Assembly (NCBI RefSeq): GCF_963678635.1
Contig: NC_087064.1
Span: 53,278,684 to 53,342,683, forward strand
From: Symsagittifera roscoffensis
Lineage: Eukaryota > Xenacoelomorpha > Acoela > Convolutidae
Direction of reading: 5' to 3'
Length of the DNA stretch: 64,000 nucleotides
A program made the position numbers and the translations under genes. Position 1 is the stretch's first letter. Each line of letters opens with the position of its first letter. The notes beneath the pieces were generated by a model. The model did not search any database. It was not told the DNA's origin and saw nothing but the letters and a program-made list of their open reading frames with translations. This document shows, in pieces, positions 1 through 12,104 of this stretch.

Positions 1-1010
1 AGGTCTCGATACTTCTTTTTTCGAATATTTGATGCTCTCCTCGAGAAATACGTCGTATATCGAATCGCGAATATTGCTCCTGTTCTCCAAGTTTTTGAAC
101 AACCGTCCAAAAAACCGGATTTTTTGTCCCCACCGATGCGTTCCAGTCACGATTCCAGCTCTCACATTTGTTGGTTTTTCCTCAAATTTTAGGACCGATA
201 AAACACATTCCATAAATTTAGAGGAATTTGGCCAAAAATCAGGTCTTCTTCGATTTCGGCATCGAAACTTCCGAGAGACGCTTCGATTTCATTTTCAGGC
301 AAAAACGCTAAACTGAAAAGTTTTCACGCAATTTTTTTCAGGTTTTCGTCTTGATAGCCTTTTTGAAGATCAAAATCTTGAAATTTTCGAAATATACATT
401 GGAAAAGTGGAACCAGCATCCCCAATGAGTAGATACTACCAACATTTTCTTGACAGCTGCAATTACCCCGCTTTCATAGTCTGTTATGATTGATTCTGGC
501 ATCAAATAGACATAGAAAAAATCGAACGGTTTTTGCTCAAAATTGTAAAAAAAATTTTGAGTAAATTTCTTCAGTTTTTGAGCCCAAAATTGTCCAAACA
601 ACCGGCACAATCCAGTCACCGTTCGTTCCGAATAACGCATAAATTTGGGTAAACGGCGGGGGGGGGGGGGGGCGATTTGAAAGTTCCATCGCCCATAATA
701 TTTTTTAAACGAACCAAAAATTCTAGGCCTTCAGTTGTTGCAAAAATTACGAGACCAATTTCTTGATAAAAAACAAATTCTTCGCCTTGCTTCGTTTTTT
801 GCCATGCACCCTCAATTTTCAGGTCTTCTAAAGTTTTCGGAGATTCTGGTAAAATTTCGGCTCTTTTTGGGCTCACGCTTTTTCTGATTTTTTCGTGTTT
901 TGGGGGCAAAAAATCTTCAGATGTCCCCTGTATCGCTTCGTCATACGATTTCTTCAAACTTCTACTGACATTTTGCTCAACGCTCTGAACCACTGTTTTT
1001 CGAAAATTTT
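1..1010 (-). pseudogene. Mutator-like element (MULE) transposase remnant
   Basis: Two overlapping minus-strand frames (993-616 and 640-338) read together as the core of a MULE transposase, the DDE recombinase that cuts and pastes Mutator-type elements. Seen: an N-terminal stretch ending IEGAWQKTKQGEEFVFYQE, a block IFATTEGLEFL, the first-aspartate motif DGTFK, the second-aspartate motif IITDYESG (about 470-495) and the metal/structural motif GCWFHFSN. Beyond 338 the fragment LAFLPENEIE suggests the transposase continues to the window edge. Odd: a homopolymer of G (about 657-674) lies just after DGTFK and turns into a run of prolines where the family has a short loop; the frame changes there. 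The third acidic residue cannot be identified. No terminal repeats were found, partly because the window starts inside it. Inference: dead copy. Confidence 0.72.
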
Positions 1011-1630
1011 CTTTCTGATTTTTTTTCGTCTGGGGGGAGCTGATTGTGTTCTCCAGGTTTTTTGATAACCGAATTTGAGTCTCCTGTCATTGTAACACGC
1101 GATGGACAATTGATTTCACAAAAATTGAAATAAATAAAATTTTCTTTAGTTTTATTTCTACGGAACAGAAATCCGTTTATAATGAAGTCTTGACCTTTTT
1201 TGTTGGCTTCGATAAAAAAAATCCGTATCTATTTAGGAAATAATAAATAAAACTGTTTTAAAACATGGGTTATTTATTCTCAAAAGCTCAACCGGAACGA
1301 AAGTTTTTCCGCGACCTTTCCATGTTAAATCTAAATTTACATGCGAATTTTCGGCTTCCTATTTTCCTATTCGGCTTGAAGTCCCGTCGGCTTGTTGTCC
1401 GGCACCCGCGGCATTGAAAGCCATCTTTTATTAATCGTGGTATTCAAAATTGGTTTGTTGTACGCTTTCCGCCAATACCAAGAACGTGTAATTCGCCACT
1501 TGACTGCCATGCGTTTTTTTCTAATTCGGTACGAAATTGTATGTACCATCGTCCAGTATTTCTTCATCTTTCTTAAACCTAAATTATTAAGGTTGAATCT
1601 GATTCGCAATTTACACACTCAAATGAATGT
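1011..1630. other. AT-rich stretch, no gene seen
   Basis: Between the transposase remnant and the first fold-back repeat. A basic 83-codon minus-strand frame (1618-1367) has no family motif I recognise and is probably chance or further transposon debris. Nothing else supportable. Confidence 0.4.
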
Positions 1631-1631
1631 C

Positions 1632-1829
1632 ACATGTTTCGCCCCAAAAACATTTCGCCCCTAACAACTTCACACATTTCGTCCTCGCACATTTCGCCCT
1701 TAACTTATACACAGTTAATTAACCACCGCTTTTTTAAAATACAATTTGGGGGGCGAAATGTGTGTGTGGGATGAAATGTGCCAGTAATTCTATGAAGGGG
1801 CGAAACGTTTGAGGGGCGAAATGTTTGAA
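1632..1829. repeat. Fold-back (MITE-like) repeat with ACATTTCGCCCC blocks
   Basis: The left part has several direct blocks of the form ACATTTCGCCCC (for example 1632-1645, 1650-1661, and further copies to about 1700). The right part has the same blocks in reverse orientation (GGGGCGAAATGTTTG at 1813-1827, GGGGCGAAACG just before). The short spacer contains a poly-T/poly-A segment. The arrangement of repeated motifs facing each other is typical of non-autonomous DNA elements with subterminal repeats; no convincing target-site duplication was seen, so the superfamily is left open. Confidence 0.6.
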
Positions 1830-1904
1830 TATCCACTCAAATTCAAATAACATGGTTCTGCATTTCAATTGAAATTTCAAGCTGATAAATTTGTTGGCCG
1901 ACAT

Positions 1905-2275
1905 CAGTGATGACCATTTATAATCATAATTTAAATTATGAATAAATTAATCATTTAATTTATAATTTTTAGTGGTCCATAATTTAAATTGCCAATAATT
2001 TAAATTGATCATTTATAGTCAGGAAGTTTTTAAATGGTCGTTGTGGCGACTCGGCGGAATACATTAGCTGCTCGCCGAGCGAGATACATGTACATCAATT
2101 AAACAATCGTCAGCCAACCAGAAAAAATCAGCTGAAAATGTGTAATCTAAAAGAGAGACTGATTCTTTTTGGTTCTGACATATAAATTTGAAAGAATTTA
2201 AATTCTCTGACTTTTTTGTTCGTCAATAATTTAAATTGTAGCAATAATTTATTGTAATATAAATGGTCAACACTG
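1905..2275. mobile_element. hAT-type MITE (non-autonomous, 371 bp)
   Basis: The element begins CAGTGATGACCATTTATA and its right end, read on the other strand, is CAGTGTTGACCATTTATA. It is flanked on both sides by a perfect 8-bp direct repeat GCCGACAT (1897-1904 and 2276-2283). CAGTG termini and 8-bp duplications are the classical signature of the hAT superfamily. The inside is AT-rich with many TAATTTAAATT blocks and a short GC-rich hairpin-like core near 2040-2085. It has no coding capacity and would need a transposase from elsewhere. Confidence 0.85.
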
Positions 2276-2479
2276 GCCGACATGACCAAAACTAAATTTT
2301 TTTAAATCTGGTGAAGCCATTTTTTTGAATTTTTCTCGTCTGAGAAAAACTCACCATGACTTGAAAATAGTTTTATTTTCAGAGTAAGTTCAATTTTTTG
2401 GTATTTTCGGCTAATAATTTAATCTGCTGGAAGTTTTGATTGAATTGCCTGACTATGTAGGTTGAATTTGATTGGCGAA

Positions 2480-2640
2480 TATGCCACCCAGCCTACCCTC
2501 AGCCACCTGCCCCAACCCCACCTACATACCACGCCTGCCCTTACCCCTTACCCCCACTCACCCCTACCCCCTCTCACCTACCCTACCCTTCCCCCCAAAC
2601 CACATCTCCCCCTTTTTTGGGGGGGGGGGGTGCAAAGATC
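2480..2640. repeat. C-rich low-complexity tract
   Basis: About 150 bp of irregular CCTACCC/CCACC-type sequence followed directly by a run of G. It is pyrimidine-strand biased and open in one frame only because it is low complexity. Its neighbour to 2830 has no gene. Confidence 0.6.
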
Positions 2641-2830
2641 TGTAGTAGGGTTAAGTAAATGTAAGTAAGGGGCAAGTGGTGGGGAGGGAGCTTGTTTTAA
2701 TTGTAGAAATGTTAAGTAAGTGACAAGAATGGTGGCTAGTGTGTTTAGGAGGAGAGGGGGAAATTCCAGCTCTTACTCATAAAAATCTATTTTAATTACA
2801 CTTGCGTCAGATTAGTGTATTATTAATAAA

Positions 2831-3440
2831 CTTCTTTTTTTTACAACCTAACTTACAAATATTGGTGCCACTTTTCGGGCTCCTTTACAGCTTTTTGATA
2901 GCATGTGCTTTGAAGTAATAACTTAACACAGTTGATGCATTTTTGCAGTTGATGAAAAAAGTTGATGTTGATGATGCAGTTGATGAAAAAAGCTATTCGT
3001 TTCAAGCAAAATAAATTTTAAAAAACTTCAAAGAAATTTTCTAACTCAATATATCTCGCAGTTTGTAGAATTGCATAATTCATACATAATGTGGCTTTAT
3101 GCTTTGCAATTTGCTACATGCAAAGTTGGTGTGGATGCCTTCAGTTTGTTATATTCCAAATTATTACTTGCATTGTGTCTATTTGTCTTTTGTGCCACTT
3201 TTGCTGAATTGCCTTGGCAATTTATAAGCATATCTAATTGTTTTGTTCGTGACTAGGGATTGTCGGTGGTTAAGCGTGCGTGGCTGAGTGGTTAGTGCGT
3301 GGAACTCAAAATTTCTTGATTGTTGTAGGTCGCAGATCAAATCCTAGACATAGCCGAATTTTGGCTAATTCGAGGCGTATTTCTATTTTTATTGCATTTT
3401 CTAGAGCTGCTTTTTGTAGTGTTCTCGCCTCTGTGTCCAT
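2831..3440 (+). repeat. Composite tRNA-headed repeat (SINE-like), copy 1
   Basis: One of at least five related copies in the window. Order of parts: a T-rich block followed by a motif like ACAACCTAACTTACAAAT; a middle part with GAAAAAAGCTATTCGTTTCA; a tRNA-like segment with a pol III A box TGGCTGAGTGG (3281-3291) and a B box GGTCGCAGATCAAATCC (3328-3344); and an end GTTCTCGCCTCTGTGT. The A-B spacing fits a tRNA with a long variable arm (serine or leucine type). The tRNA-like part lies inside rather than at the left edge, so this may be a SINE inside another repeat. Confidence 0.55.
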
Positions 3441-5050
3441 TATAACTGATTATAATGGATTGAATTGATTCAATTTTTTTTGTTTTATTGTCGATTATTA
3501 ATTCACTATAATCGATTATTATACATTTTTATAGAGACAGACAATGAAAATTCATTATAATCAATTTTTATCCATGGTAGCAATCAGTCAATGTGAATAG
3601 TAAGTTTACAAGAAAATGTTTGCACATGAGGGGAAAAGGAAAGAGAGCCGTTACTGAAAAAGGTTATTTTTTGTGGTTTTTGTTTTGTTAACAAAAACCA
3701 CTCTTTTTCTTCCTTCCCCTCACCTCAGCATCAGTTTTATGGTGCAACGAGTGGTTTTACTAGGTTTAGTATGAAGACCAAATATGTATGTCATTGCCTA
3801 AACAGTCTTTTGTCAATTTTCATTACAATCGCAACATGTGAAGAATATTTTAACTTGGAAAATTTTGCAGGTGGGTGGGAAGGAAAAAGGGATCAACCGC
3901 CGTACAATTTCCCTCCTAATCGATTTAGGGGGGATAAAAATTTGATTTTTTCATAAGCTAATGTTGAGTATAGCCTAAACTTGTTCAAAATTTACCGTTT
4001 TACTAAACAAAATTGAATTAAAACTTAAATCTAGTTAAGCAACAGCATACAAATGCAATCCCGCATAAAAATGTTTAAAAAAATTTACGCTTACGCTGTT
4101 GGGCTCTTTTTCAGTCCCCCTTTTTTGATGCTGTAAACTACAATAGAACGTGCCAGCGTGTACAAGTGAACAAGTTTTTACAACATTTCTGACATGCAGA
4201 TTGCCGTATGAACAATTTTTAAACAATTTTATTTTGTAATTTACAAGGGTTGTGAAATTCGAAAAGAGCCTGCTGCTGTGTTCTTTCTGCTATGCAACAC
4301 CAGAGTTGACCTTGCAGCGGTAAACATCCCCCCAAGCAGATAGACATTTCCCCAGGCTATGCGCTGCCTGTAAAATGCTTGATTGGTTCTTTTCCTTTTT
4401 TACCCCACGTTTCAATTTTTCAATATTTTTATTTGTCTTAAGTGTTATTATGGCTGAATGCGGGAATAGTTAACGAGGTAAGGTATGAAGAACAAATGTG
4501 TTCACAATAGTTAAATTGTTCATCATGCGAAGTTTAATTATACTATGACAACGTTAAAACAGTTTTTCAATGCTGAAATTCAAATGTGGGGGGGAGTGAT
4601 AAAGAGTCGTTCGATTCTGATTGGCTGAAATTTACCAGCTTAGAACCAAAATAACAGGCTGCCCCAGACGGGCGGGAGGAGGGGGGTCGGGGTTGGATTC
4701 CCCCCATCCAGGGACTCGACCTCCTGCCGACCCAGAGGGTTTCCCTTTGGGATCAAGTATGAACAATCCCCCCCCCCCCCCCCCTTTGTTACCTACTTAA
4801 AAATCTTCACCCGTATAAGTAAATACAGTTAATTACCACTGAGCTTTCTATTGAGAATTCTAATTTTTTTGCATTCTGAGTGGTCGAAAAATTGACCATT
4901 TTGATGTACTTAACAATCTCCCTCTTTTTGACAGGGGTGGAGCTTGTTAAGTAGATCCCCCTGTATACTATTTTTACATTATTAAATACTGACAAGGCTA
5001 AAGAAATTAACGCAGACTATTGTATTGCAACTTCCTGTCTGATAAAAACA
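3441..5050. other. AT-rich intergenic DNA with scattered repeat pieces
   Basis: No gene recognised. It holds AT-rich partly palindromic sequence (about 3440-3580); a piece with GGTATGAAGAACAAATGTG (near 4480) that recurs near 9016; and a GC-rich block with CTGCCGACC (about 4660-4760) that recurs near 21270-21340, followed by a run of C. Confidence 0.4.
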
Positions 5051-8000
5051 GGTATTATGAAAATATATGAGATCGGGTTATTTTAGTTTTTTTTGAGACG
5101 CTTTGGAAAGTTCTCGTTTTTCTCAAAAACTACTCTACCGAATTTCAAAAGAGTGGGTACCAATGGGAACTCCGGTCACTCACCTGTGTGTCTGCATACT
5201 CCCGTATCCTCTTTTTACCTTACCAGACTTTCTACAGCTCTCGAAATTTGAGCTGCGATTTTGGGTTCAATGGTTAGAACAGGTTGTGGGAAGCTACTCT
5301 GCATAAGCGGCTAGGCCCAATTTTTTTTACACGAAAAGTTATGCCCCTCAAAATAGTCAATTATTCGATTTGCTGACCATTTTTGAAACTTGTCTCGGAA
5401 ACTACCCTCCCAAATCTGAGATTTTAGTTTCAATCGAACAAAGGGGTTGTGGGTAGCTCCACTCCTATAGCGAATACGCTCACATTTCAGACAAAAAGCT
5501 ACGACCCTCAGAAAAGTCAATTTTTCCGATTTTGTGACCGTTTTTTCAAACCTTTTGACTTTTCTCGGAAGCTACGCTCTCAAATCTGAGATTTTGTTTT
5601 CAATAGGTAGAAGGGGTTGTGGGAAGCTAACCTGTGCAAACGATTATGCCTGATTTTTTTCACTCAAAAAGTTACGATGCCCCGAAAATCAATTGTTCGA
5701 TTTTTTGACCGTTTTTTGAAACTTTTCGATTTTTCTCAAAACATTTTTTCCAAAATTGGATGTTTTGGTTTCAATGAGTAGAATGGGTGGTTGGAAGCTA
5801 CGCTGCTGAAATAATCACACCAAATTTTTTTACATAACAAGTTATGACCCTCAGAAAAATCAATTATTCGAATTTTTGACAGTTTTTTTATTAATTTTTC
5901 TTTTTTCTCGAAAACTACTATCCCAAATCTGAATTTTTGGTTTCAAAAGGTAGAACAGGTTGTGGTTGGCTCCCCTGCTATAGCGGTTACGCTCCTTTTT
6001 TTTCAGACAAACAGCTATGACCCTCAGAAAGGTTAGTTTTACGACTTATGACCGTTTTTTGATTTCTCTCAAAAATAACCCTTCCAAAATCTGAGGTTTT
6101 GGTTTCAATGATTAGAATAGGTTTGGCAAGCTCCGCAGCTTAAAGGATTAAGCCCACTTTTTTTACACAAGAAGTTCTGACCCTCAGAAAAGTCAATTAT
6201 TCGATTTTTTGATCATTTTTTCAAACCTTTTGACTTTTCTCGAAAACTACCCTCCCAAATCTGAGATTTTGGTTTCACTTATTAGAATGGGTTGTGGCAA
6301 GCTCCGCTGCTTAAAGGATTACGCCCAATTTTCTTACACAAGAAGTTATGACCCTCAGAAAAGTCAATTATTCGATTTTTTGATAGTTTTTTCAAACCTT
6401 TTGGCTTTTCTCGAAAACTACCCTCCCAAATCTGAGATTTTGGTTTCAATGAGTAGAATGAGTTGTTGGTAGCTCTGCTTCTTAAATGAATACGTCCAAT
6501 TTTTTAACAAAAATGTATGACTCTCAAAAAAGTCAATTTTACGAGTTTACGACCGTTTTTTTGAAAATTTTTCAATTTTTTTTTCGAAAAGTACCCTCCC
6601 AAAATCTAAGGTTTTTGTTTTAATGAGTAGAATGGGTTTTGGGAAGCTCCGTTGCTTAAATGAATACGCCTAATTTTTACACAAGAAGTTATGACCCCCA
6701 GAATTGTCATTTTTTTCGATTCTGAGACAGTCTTTTTTAACTTTTTACTTTTCTCCAACACTACCATCCCAAATCTGAGATTTTGATTTCAATAGGTAGA
6801 ACAGGTTAAGGTTAGTTCACCTGCTATAGTGGCTACACTCAAATTTTTTTCAAACATCAAGCTATGACCCTCAGAAATGTCAATTTCGTCAGTTTTTGAC
6901 CGTCTTTTATTTATTTTTTATTTTTCTCAACAAGTAACTTCCCAAAATCTGAGGTTTTGGTTTCATTGACTAAAAGGGTTGTGGGAAGCTCCGCTGCTTA
7001 AATGAGTGCATCAAATTTTTTCACAAAAAATTATGACCCTCAGAATTGTCATTTTCTCGATTTTGTGACTGTTTTCCCAAACTTTTTGACTTTTCGCGAA
7101 AACTACCCTCGCAAAGCTGAGATTTTGGTGTCATTACGTAGAACGGGTTGTGGTTGGCTCCCTTGCTATAGCGGTTACGCTCAAATTGTTTCCTACAAAA
7201 AGCTATGACCCTCAGAAAAGTCAATTTTACGAGTTTTTGACCGTTTTTTGAAACTTTTTTCATTTTTTCTCGAAAAGTACCCTCCCAAAATCTGAGATTT
7301 TGGTTTCAATGAGTAGAATGGGTTCCGATGTTTAAATGAGCTCCGATGTTTAAATGATTTCGCCCATTTTTTACACAAATAATTATGGCCTTCAGAATTG
7401 TCATGTTTTTGATTTTGGTCCGTTTTTTTAGCTTTTTACTTTGCTCAAAAACTAACATCCCAAATCTGAAATTTTGGTTTCATTAGGTAGAGCGGGTTTT
7501 GGTTGGCTCCCTTGCAGTAGAGGTTACGCTCAAATTTTTTCAGACAAAAAGCTATGACCCTCAGAAAATTCATTTTTTTGATTTTGTGACCGTTTTTTAA
7601 CTTTTTACTTTTCTCAAAAACTACCGTCCCAAATCTGAGATTTTGGTTTCAGTAGATAGGAAAGGTTGTAGGAAGCTCCCCTGCAATAGAGGTTTTGCCC
7701 AAAATTTTTATAGTAAGAGTTATGACCCTCGGAAAAGTCGAATTTTTGACTGTTGTTTGAAAGTTTTGTCTTTTCCTCAAAAACTACCCTCCCGAATCTG
7801 AGATATTGGTTTCAGTCTGAAGAACGGGTTGTGGGAAGCTCCATTTCATATGTGGTTCCGCCCATTTTTTTCACACAAATACTTACGACCTCGGAAAAGT
7901 CGAATGTTTTTTTTGCAGTTTTTCAAAAGTTGAAAGTTTGTTCTTAGCTGTTTTTCTACTAATTGTCTTTAAAACTACCAGCTCAAACTGACATTTTAGG

Positions 8001-8270
8001 TTCAATGAAGAAGAAAAAGGTTGACCGAAGCTCTTATGTGTAAGTTTTCACGTTGAGTGTTTAACACACAAAAAAATATGGCCTTCAGAAAAGTCAATGT
8101 TTTGTTTGATATCTTGTCCGTTCATTTTGACTTTTGACTTCTCGAAAACAACTCAATGTGATATCAAAGGCTTAATCTAGGCAACATGTTGTAAGCCCCC
8201 GTGTATAAACTGCTACGCATTAAAGTTTGTACGACAAACATTGTTCTGGGAAAAATCCAAAATAACAAGT
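5050..8270. repeat. Satellite array, period about 171 bp, roughly 18 units
   Basis: The phrase CCCAAATCTGAGATTTTGG recurs near 5408, 5578, 6252, 6423, 6766, 7110, 7281 and at variant positions between, giving an average spacing of about 171 bp. Each unit also contains TTATGACCCTCAGAAAAGTC, GACCGTTTTTTGAAAC, and CTCGAAAACTACCCTCCCAA. Two unit types can be told apart by the block after GGGTTGTGG: type A reads TTGGCTCCCCTGCTATAGCGG, type B reads AAGCTCCGCTGCTTAAATGA. Divergence rises towards both ends (before 5300 and after 7900), as expected of an array no longer homogenised. Short open frames within it are by-products of the repeat. Confidence 0.85.
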
Positions 8271-9190
8271 TTTTCCACTCATTTTTTAATAGAGCAACAA
8301 CCAAGGTTTTTGGTGAAGCCCAACGCTTAAATTTTTTCACTACCTACTTCATCCCGCATCAGTACAACAATTAAAAAAACATCAAACCGATCCCTCTAGG
8401 TTTAGCTGGGCCTCTAGTAACGCTTTAGATTCAAGATATCATGGATCTGTAGCGTAGAGGTAGGGAAGGAAACCCGCAACAAAATAAGAGGGTTCAAACC
8501 TGGGCAGGGTCGGATGTTTTTAAGAACTTTTTCGTATTTTAATCAAAATGCATCCGCTATATAGATTGAGGCATGTTAGTTGGCTTTTTAAAAAAAATTG
8601 ACTGGTACTGCTAATGCGTTATAATTGGCTGGCGTCACTTAAGAAATTTTGTAGACTCAAAGTTTATGCATTCAGTTTTTCCCATTAGCGTTATCTGTCA
8701 TTTTTTTTACTTGTGTATGCGAAATGCAACTTCGCCTCTGTGTGAAATAATTGTTTATGGTTGACGAACCTTTAAATTTTCTAAAGGCTCTTGGGCGCTT
8801 ATACTTGATAGTTTTTAAGGGAAAGTTGGCGCCGACAAAACGCGCTTTTTTGATCAAAATTTTCCCAAAAATTGACTAAAAACGCCGTTGATTGGCCTGT
8901 AGTTCAAAGTTTTGCCTACGGCGCAGAAATTTTAGTGCTTTGGAAGAGCTCGGAAAATCAATTTGATCGAACTAAAAAAAATGTCAGCCAAATTTATGAA
9001 ATGCTCCTGTGTGTGAGGTATGAAAAACAAATGTGTTCAGAATATTTAATTTGTTCACCATGCAAAATTTCATTATGCAAATTTAAAAAAATGTAAAATT
9101 GAAAAGAGCGCATTTGGTACCCAAGTAATGAGGTACTATTACCTTGTCAACACATTATTTGCTAAGCTATTGAAGTATTCGTTGACTACC
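8271..9190. other. Intergenic AT-rich DNA, no gene seen
   Basis: Contains the tRNA-like segment annotated separately and a fragment GCGAAATGCAACTTCGCCTC (near 8718) resembling the tail of the composite tRNA-headed repeats. A repeat piece near 9016 is shared with 4480. Confidence 0.4.
8443..8515 (+). repeat. tRNA-derived SINE head
   Basis: A box TAGCGTAGAGG (8450-8460) and a near-perfect B box GGTTCAAACC (8491-8500) at tRNA-like spacing. The T stem and acceptor stem do not pair well, so this is a decayed tRNA-derived promoter, not a working tRNA gene. It is a different family from the composite repeat at 3281. Confidence 0.55.
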
Positions 9191-10390
9191 CGGTAAATTG
9201 AGCTCCTTCTGTTCACTTTTGTTGGAACTAGACCAGAGGGTTCAGAGGGTGAGCGCTCGACTAGCATAAAGCTCGAGTATAAAAGTATAAAAACATGAAA
9301 ACATATCAGCTAGCATAATTTTTATAACCTTCCGGTTCAGCTACGTCATAGCAGTAAAACTCAATGCAGTGAATCAAACCAGGGCTTCCAGACAAAACCA
9401 AGACTTTTTTCGGGATATACTATCTCAGAACTGACTTCTTATCCCTGCTTTGAATCCGGTCGCCTTTCCTGTTTTTATTGAATATTCTTTTTAAAATGTT
9501 TTTGTTTTCAAAGCGAATTATGGTAAACGTCAGTTTGACTCCACGAGTAGCCAATCCGTAAAGCGTAAATAACTACAAAATTAGAATTGTGGCCAAACCA
9601 ACGCTTTTTTCTGTTCAAATGGAAAGAAGCGTTCCCAATTTTTTCAGGCTTATCAGAAAATCATTTAGTTTTTTATCTTTGAGTTTGGTGAAACAACCGT
9701 GTTCAATATTTAGCAAAGCCTAATAACCTGTTTTAGCAATCACGTGTTGCAGCGGGACCAATCCAGTGGAATTGATGACCCTGGCTTCCTCAATTGGCAA
9801 CTGGCTCTCTCCCTATTTATAGTCTGGGTTGGCTGCTACTTCGCCGTATTCAGGTCAGTTAGCTCAAAAGGTCTTTTCCTTCTCTAGTAGCTGATTGAAG
9901 GCAAAGGGTGGCCCAGGCGTACTGTAAAATTTTTCTCAATATTTCAGAAACGCTTAAAAATCATTTTATTTGCTCATAAAAGTTCGCGATTTAAATATTT
10001 TAAGTTTCCCTCGCAAAAATTGTGGATTGATCCTGCCTCTTTTCAATAATTAAGTGTCCAATTTTTTTACTGATCTTCAGAAGCCGCTCTATTGCAGATG
10101 TTCTTGGCTCTTAATTTAAAATTCAACCAGGTTGTAAGGCGCTGAAGAACAGATTGCGCTTTACATTTTCGTTTGCTTTTTAGTCGTTTCGATTTCTAAA
10201 AAAGCAATTGCTCAAAACAGTTTGACTCCCATTGTTTTTAATGCTAAGTTGTGGTCAGTAGCGTTCTGAAAGTTTTCTCTAACTCCTTATTTCAAAATCT
10301 TTCTTAATAATATTCTACGTCATCCCTTTTTGGCAGACCCGCATTGCAATCAATTATTATTACACTCGCAAAGCAAAGTGTTATAGTGTG

Positions 10391-10930
10391 AACTTTCTTT
10401 TTTTCCAACCTAAGTCGCAAATATTGTTCCGACTTTTGTTGCGACTAAGTCGCAAATATTGTTGCGACTTAAAGCAACAATATTTGCTGCATCGAATTGG
10501 CATGACAGCTTATTTGTTGCACCTTCACATCTTATTTATAACAACTGCACTGATATTCGAATAGTTATAAGATTGCACAGTGAACCGAAAAAAGCTATTT
10601 GTTTCAAACAACGTAACAATCATAAAATCTCGATTTCAGAAACTTTCTAACTCAATGGAAATTTATTAGAAATATGTAGCTGCGCAGAAATATGTAGCTG
10701 CGTTATTGGTGGCTAGTTTTTGGGGTTTCAAACATCGGTGGCTCAATGGTTAGTGCGTGAGACTCAAAATTGCTAGGTCGCAGATTTTTGCTACTTCGAG
10801 TTTTTGCTAAGCCTCGAGTTTTTACATATTCGAGGCTTTTTTCTACTTTTTCTTTTTTCATTTGGTAGAGCTGCTTTTTGGTCGTATTCTCGCAAGTGTT
10901 TGCAAAGCGCAGCTTCGTCTCTGCGTTGTT
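10391..10930 (+). repeat. Composite tRNA-headed repeat, copy 2
   Basis: Same part order as the copy at 2831: TTTTTTTCCAACCTAAGTCG, GAAAAAAGCTATTTGTTTCA, a tRNA-like segment with A box GTGGCTCAATGG (10738-10749) and a damaged B box GGTCGCAGATTTTT, and a tail CTCGCAAGTGTTTGC with GCAGCTTCGTCTCTGCGT. A small tandem repeat of GTCGCAAATATTGTTGCGACT type lies in the head (10410-10490) and can form a hairpin. Confidence 0.6.
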
Positions 10931-12104
10931 TTTATAAAGATTTTTTAAATTAAAATCTCAATGCTTTATTACCCAATTGGACACTAAAACCGATGATTAA
11001 ATGTATTCTATACATTTCAGAAAAATTGATTAATTTCATCTAAAATTGGATTGAGTGTCCAAAGAATGGATTTGTTTTGCTTTATGGAATCGAAATAAAA
11101 TCTTAAGAATCTGTATAAAATCATTATATTGTCTAAAGTATAATTTGTCTGCTTCAAGAAACATGGTTTATGAAAGCCTAAAACTTAAAGATGGGTTTTG
11201 ATCGCAAATTTTACCAAAAACTGGAACCCAAGAAAAATCTCGCAAAGTCGTATAAAGAGCTGTCCCTCGAGGAGATTTGCTCGCCGCATTCCATAAGTTT
11301 GTTTAGATATCTTGAAAGTTTTGCCATCTAAGCATTCCTGCGCTGATTACCCTTGCAATAATCAATGGTATTGCAATCGGGAAGAAGACTTTTTTCCTGT
11401 AAATATTTTTAGGCACAAAATGGTCAAAAATGGTAAAAAGTGCATGGTTGCTTAAAAATGTGGTAACTGCAATAGCTCCATGCAGATACGACGCGGCGTT
11501 TAGTTGTGTTACGTTAAGGGTTGCAAGTGAGTTTTTGTAGGGTTCCGATTTTTTTGTTCTATTTTCGGCACTGAGATAGGTCGCCTTCAATTCTGGCGGC
11601 TTTTTTCCTATGTTTTTTTTTTAAATTTTTTAAAAAGTAATATATGGGAAAGAAGGAATTCTGTAACTGAAATTGTGGAAATTTTTAATCAAACTCAGAC
11701 TTTTTTAAATTAAAGTGAAAAAAAATTAAGCAAAAAAGAGTCAAATTTTTTTTTGAAAAGTTTTCAAATTTTTTTAAACTTTTTTTGGTTTTTTATTCTC
11801 AGGTGAAGAAGCAAAGTTTGTTCAGACTTTTTTTGTTTTTGGTTGTACGATCAGCTGTTTTAGTTTCATAGTAATCTTTTTGGTCAATATAAAATAGCTC
11901 GTTAGTTTCTGCACAATTTTTGTTCTTTTTTCGTTGATCTTGTCGATTTTTGTTCTTGATATTTTTTGTCATTAGATTCTATTCCATTTTTTTAAATTAA
12001 GCTATTTCATTTAAAAAAACCATTCAAGCTTGAAACTTTTTCAGTATTTTTTGGTTTAAAAAAATATTTTTTTTCGGTTAACTGCCTTATTAATAGGTAA
12101 AATT

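Noticed and set aside
657-674. Runs of G or C (also near 2618 and 4770) as regulatory G-quadruplexes
   Set aside because: Simple homopolymers of uncertain length; more likely replication slippage or sequencing noise.
1367-1618. Basic 83-codon frame as a ribosomal-type protein
   Set aside because: No match to a ribosomal motif could be justified; overlapping plus frame of equal length.
2480-2640. C-rich tract as an interstitial telomere
   Set aside because: No regular CCCTAA or other telomeric hexamer register; only irregular CCTACCC-like sequence.
7021-7378. Minus-strand frames with repeated HNPF-type segments inside the satellite
   Set aside because: Periodicity equals the 171-bp satellite unit; repeat by-product.
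5050-8270. Regular repeats as a CRISPR array
   Set aside because: Units are 171 bp of continuous homologous sequence with no unique spacers, in a eukaryotic context.
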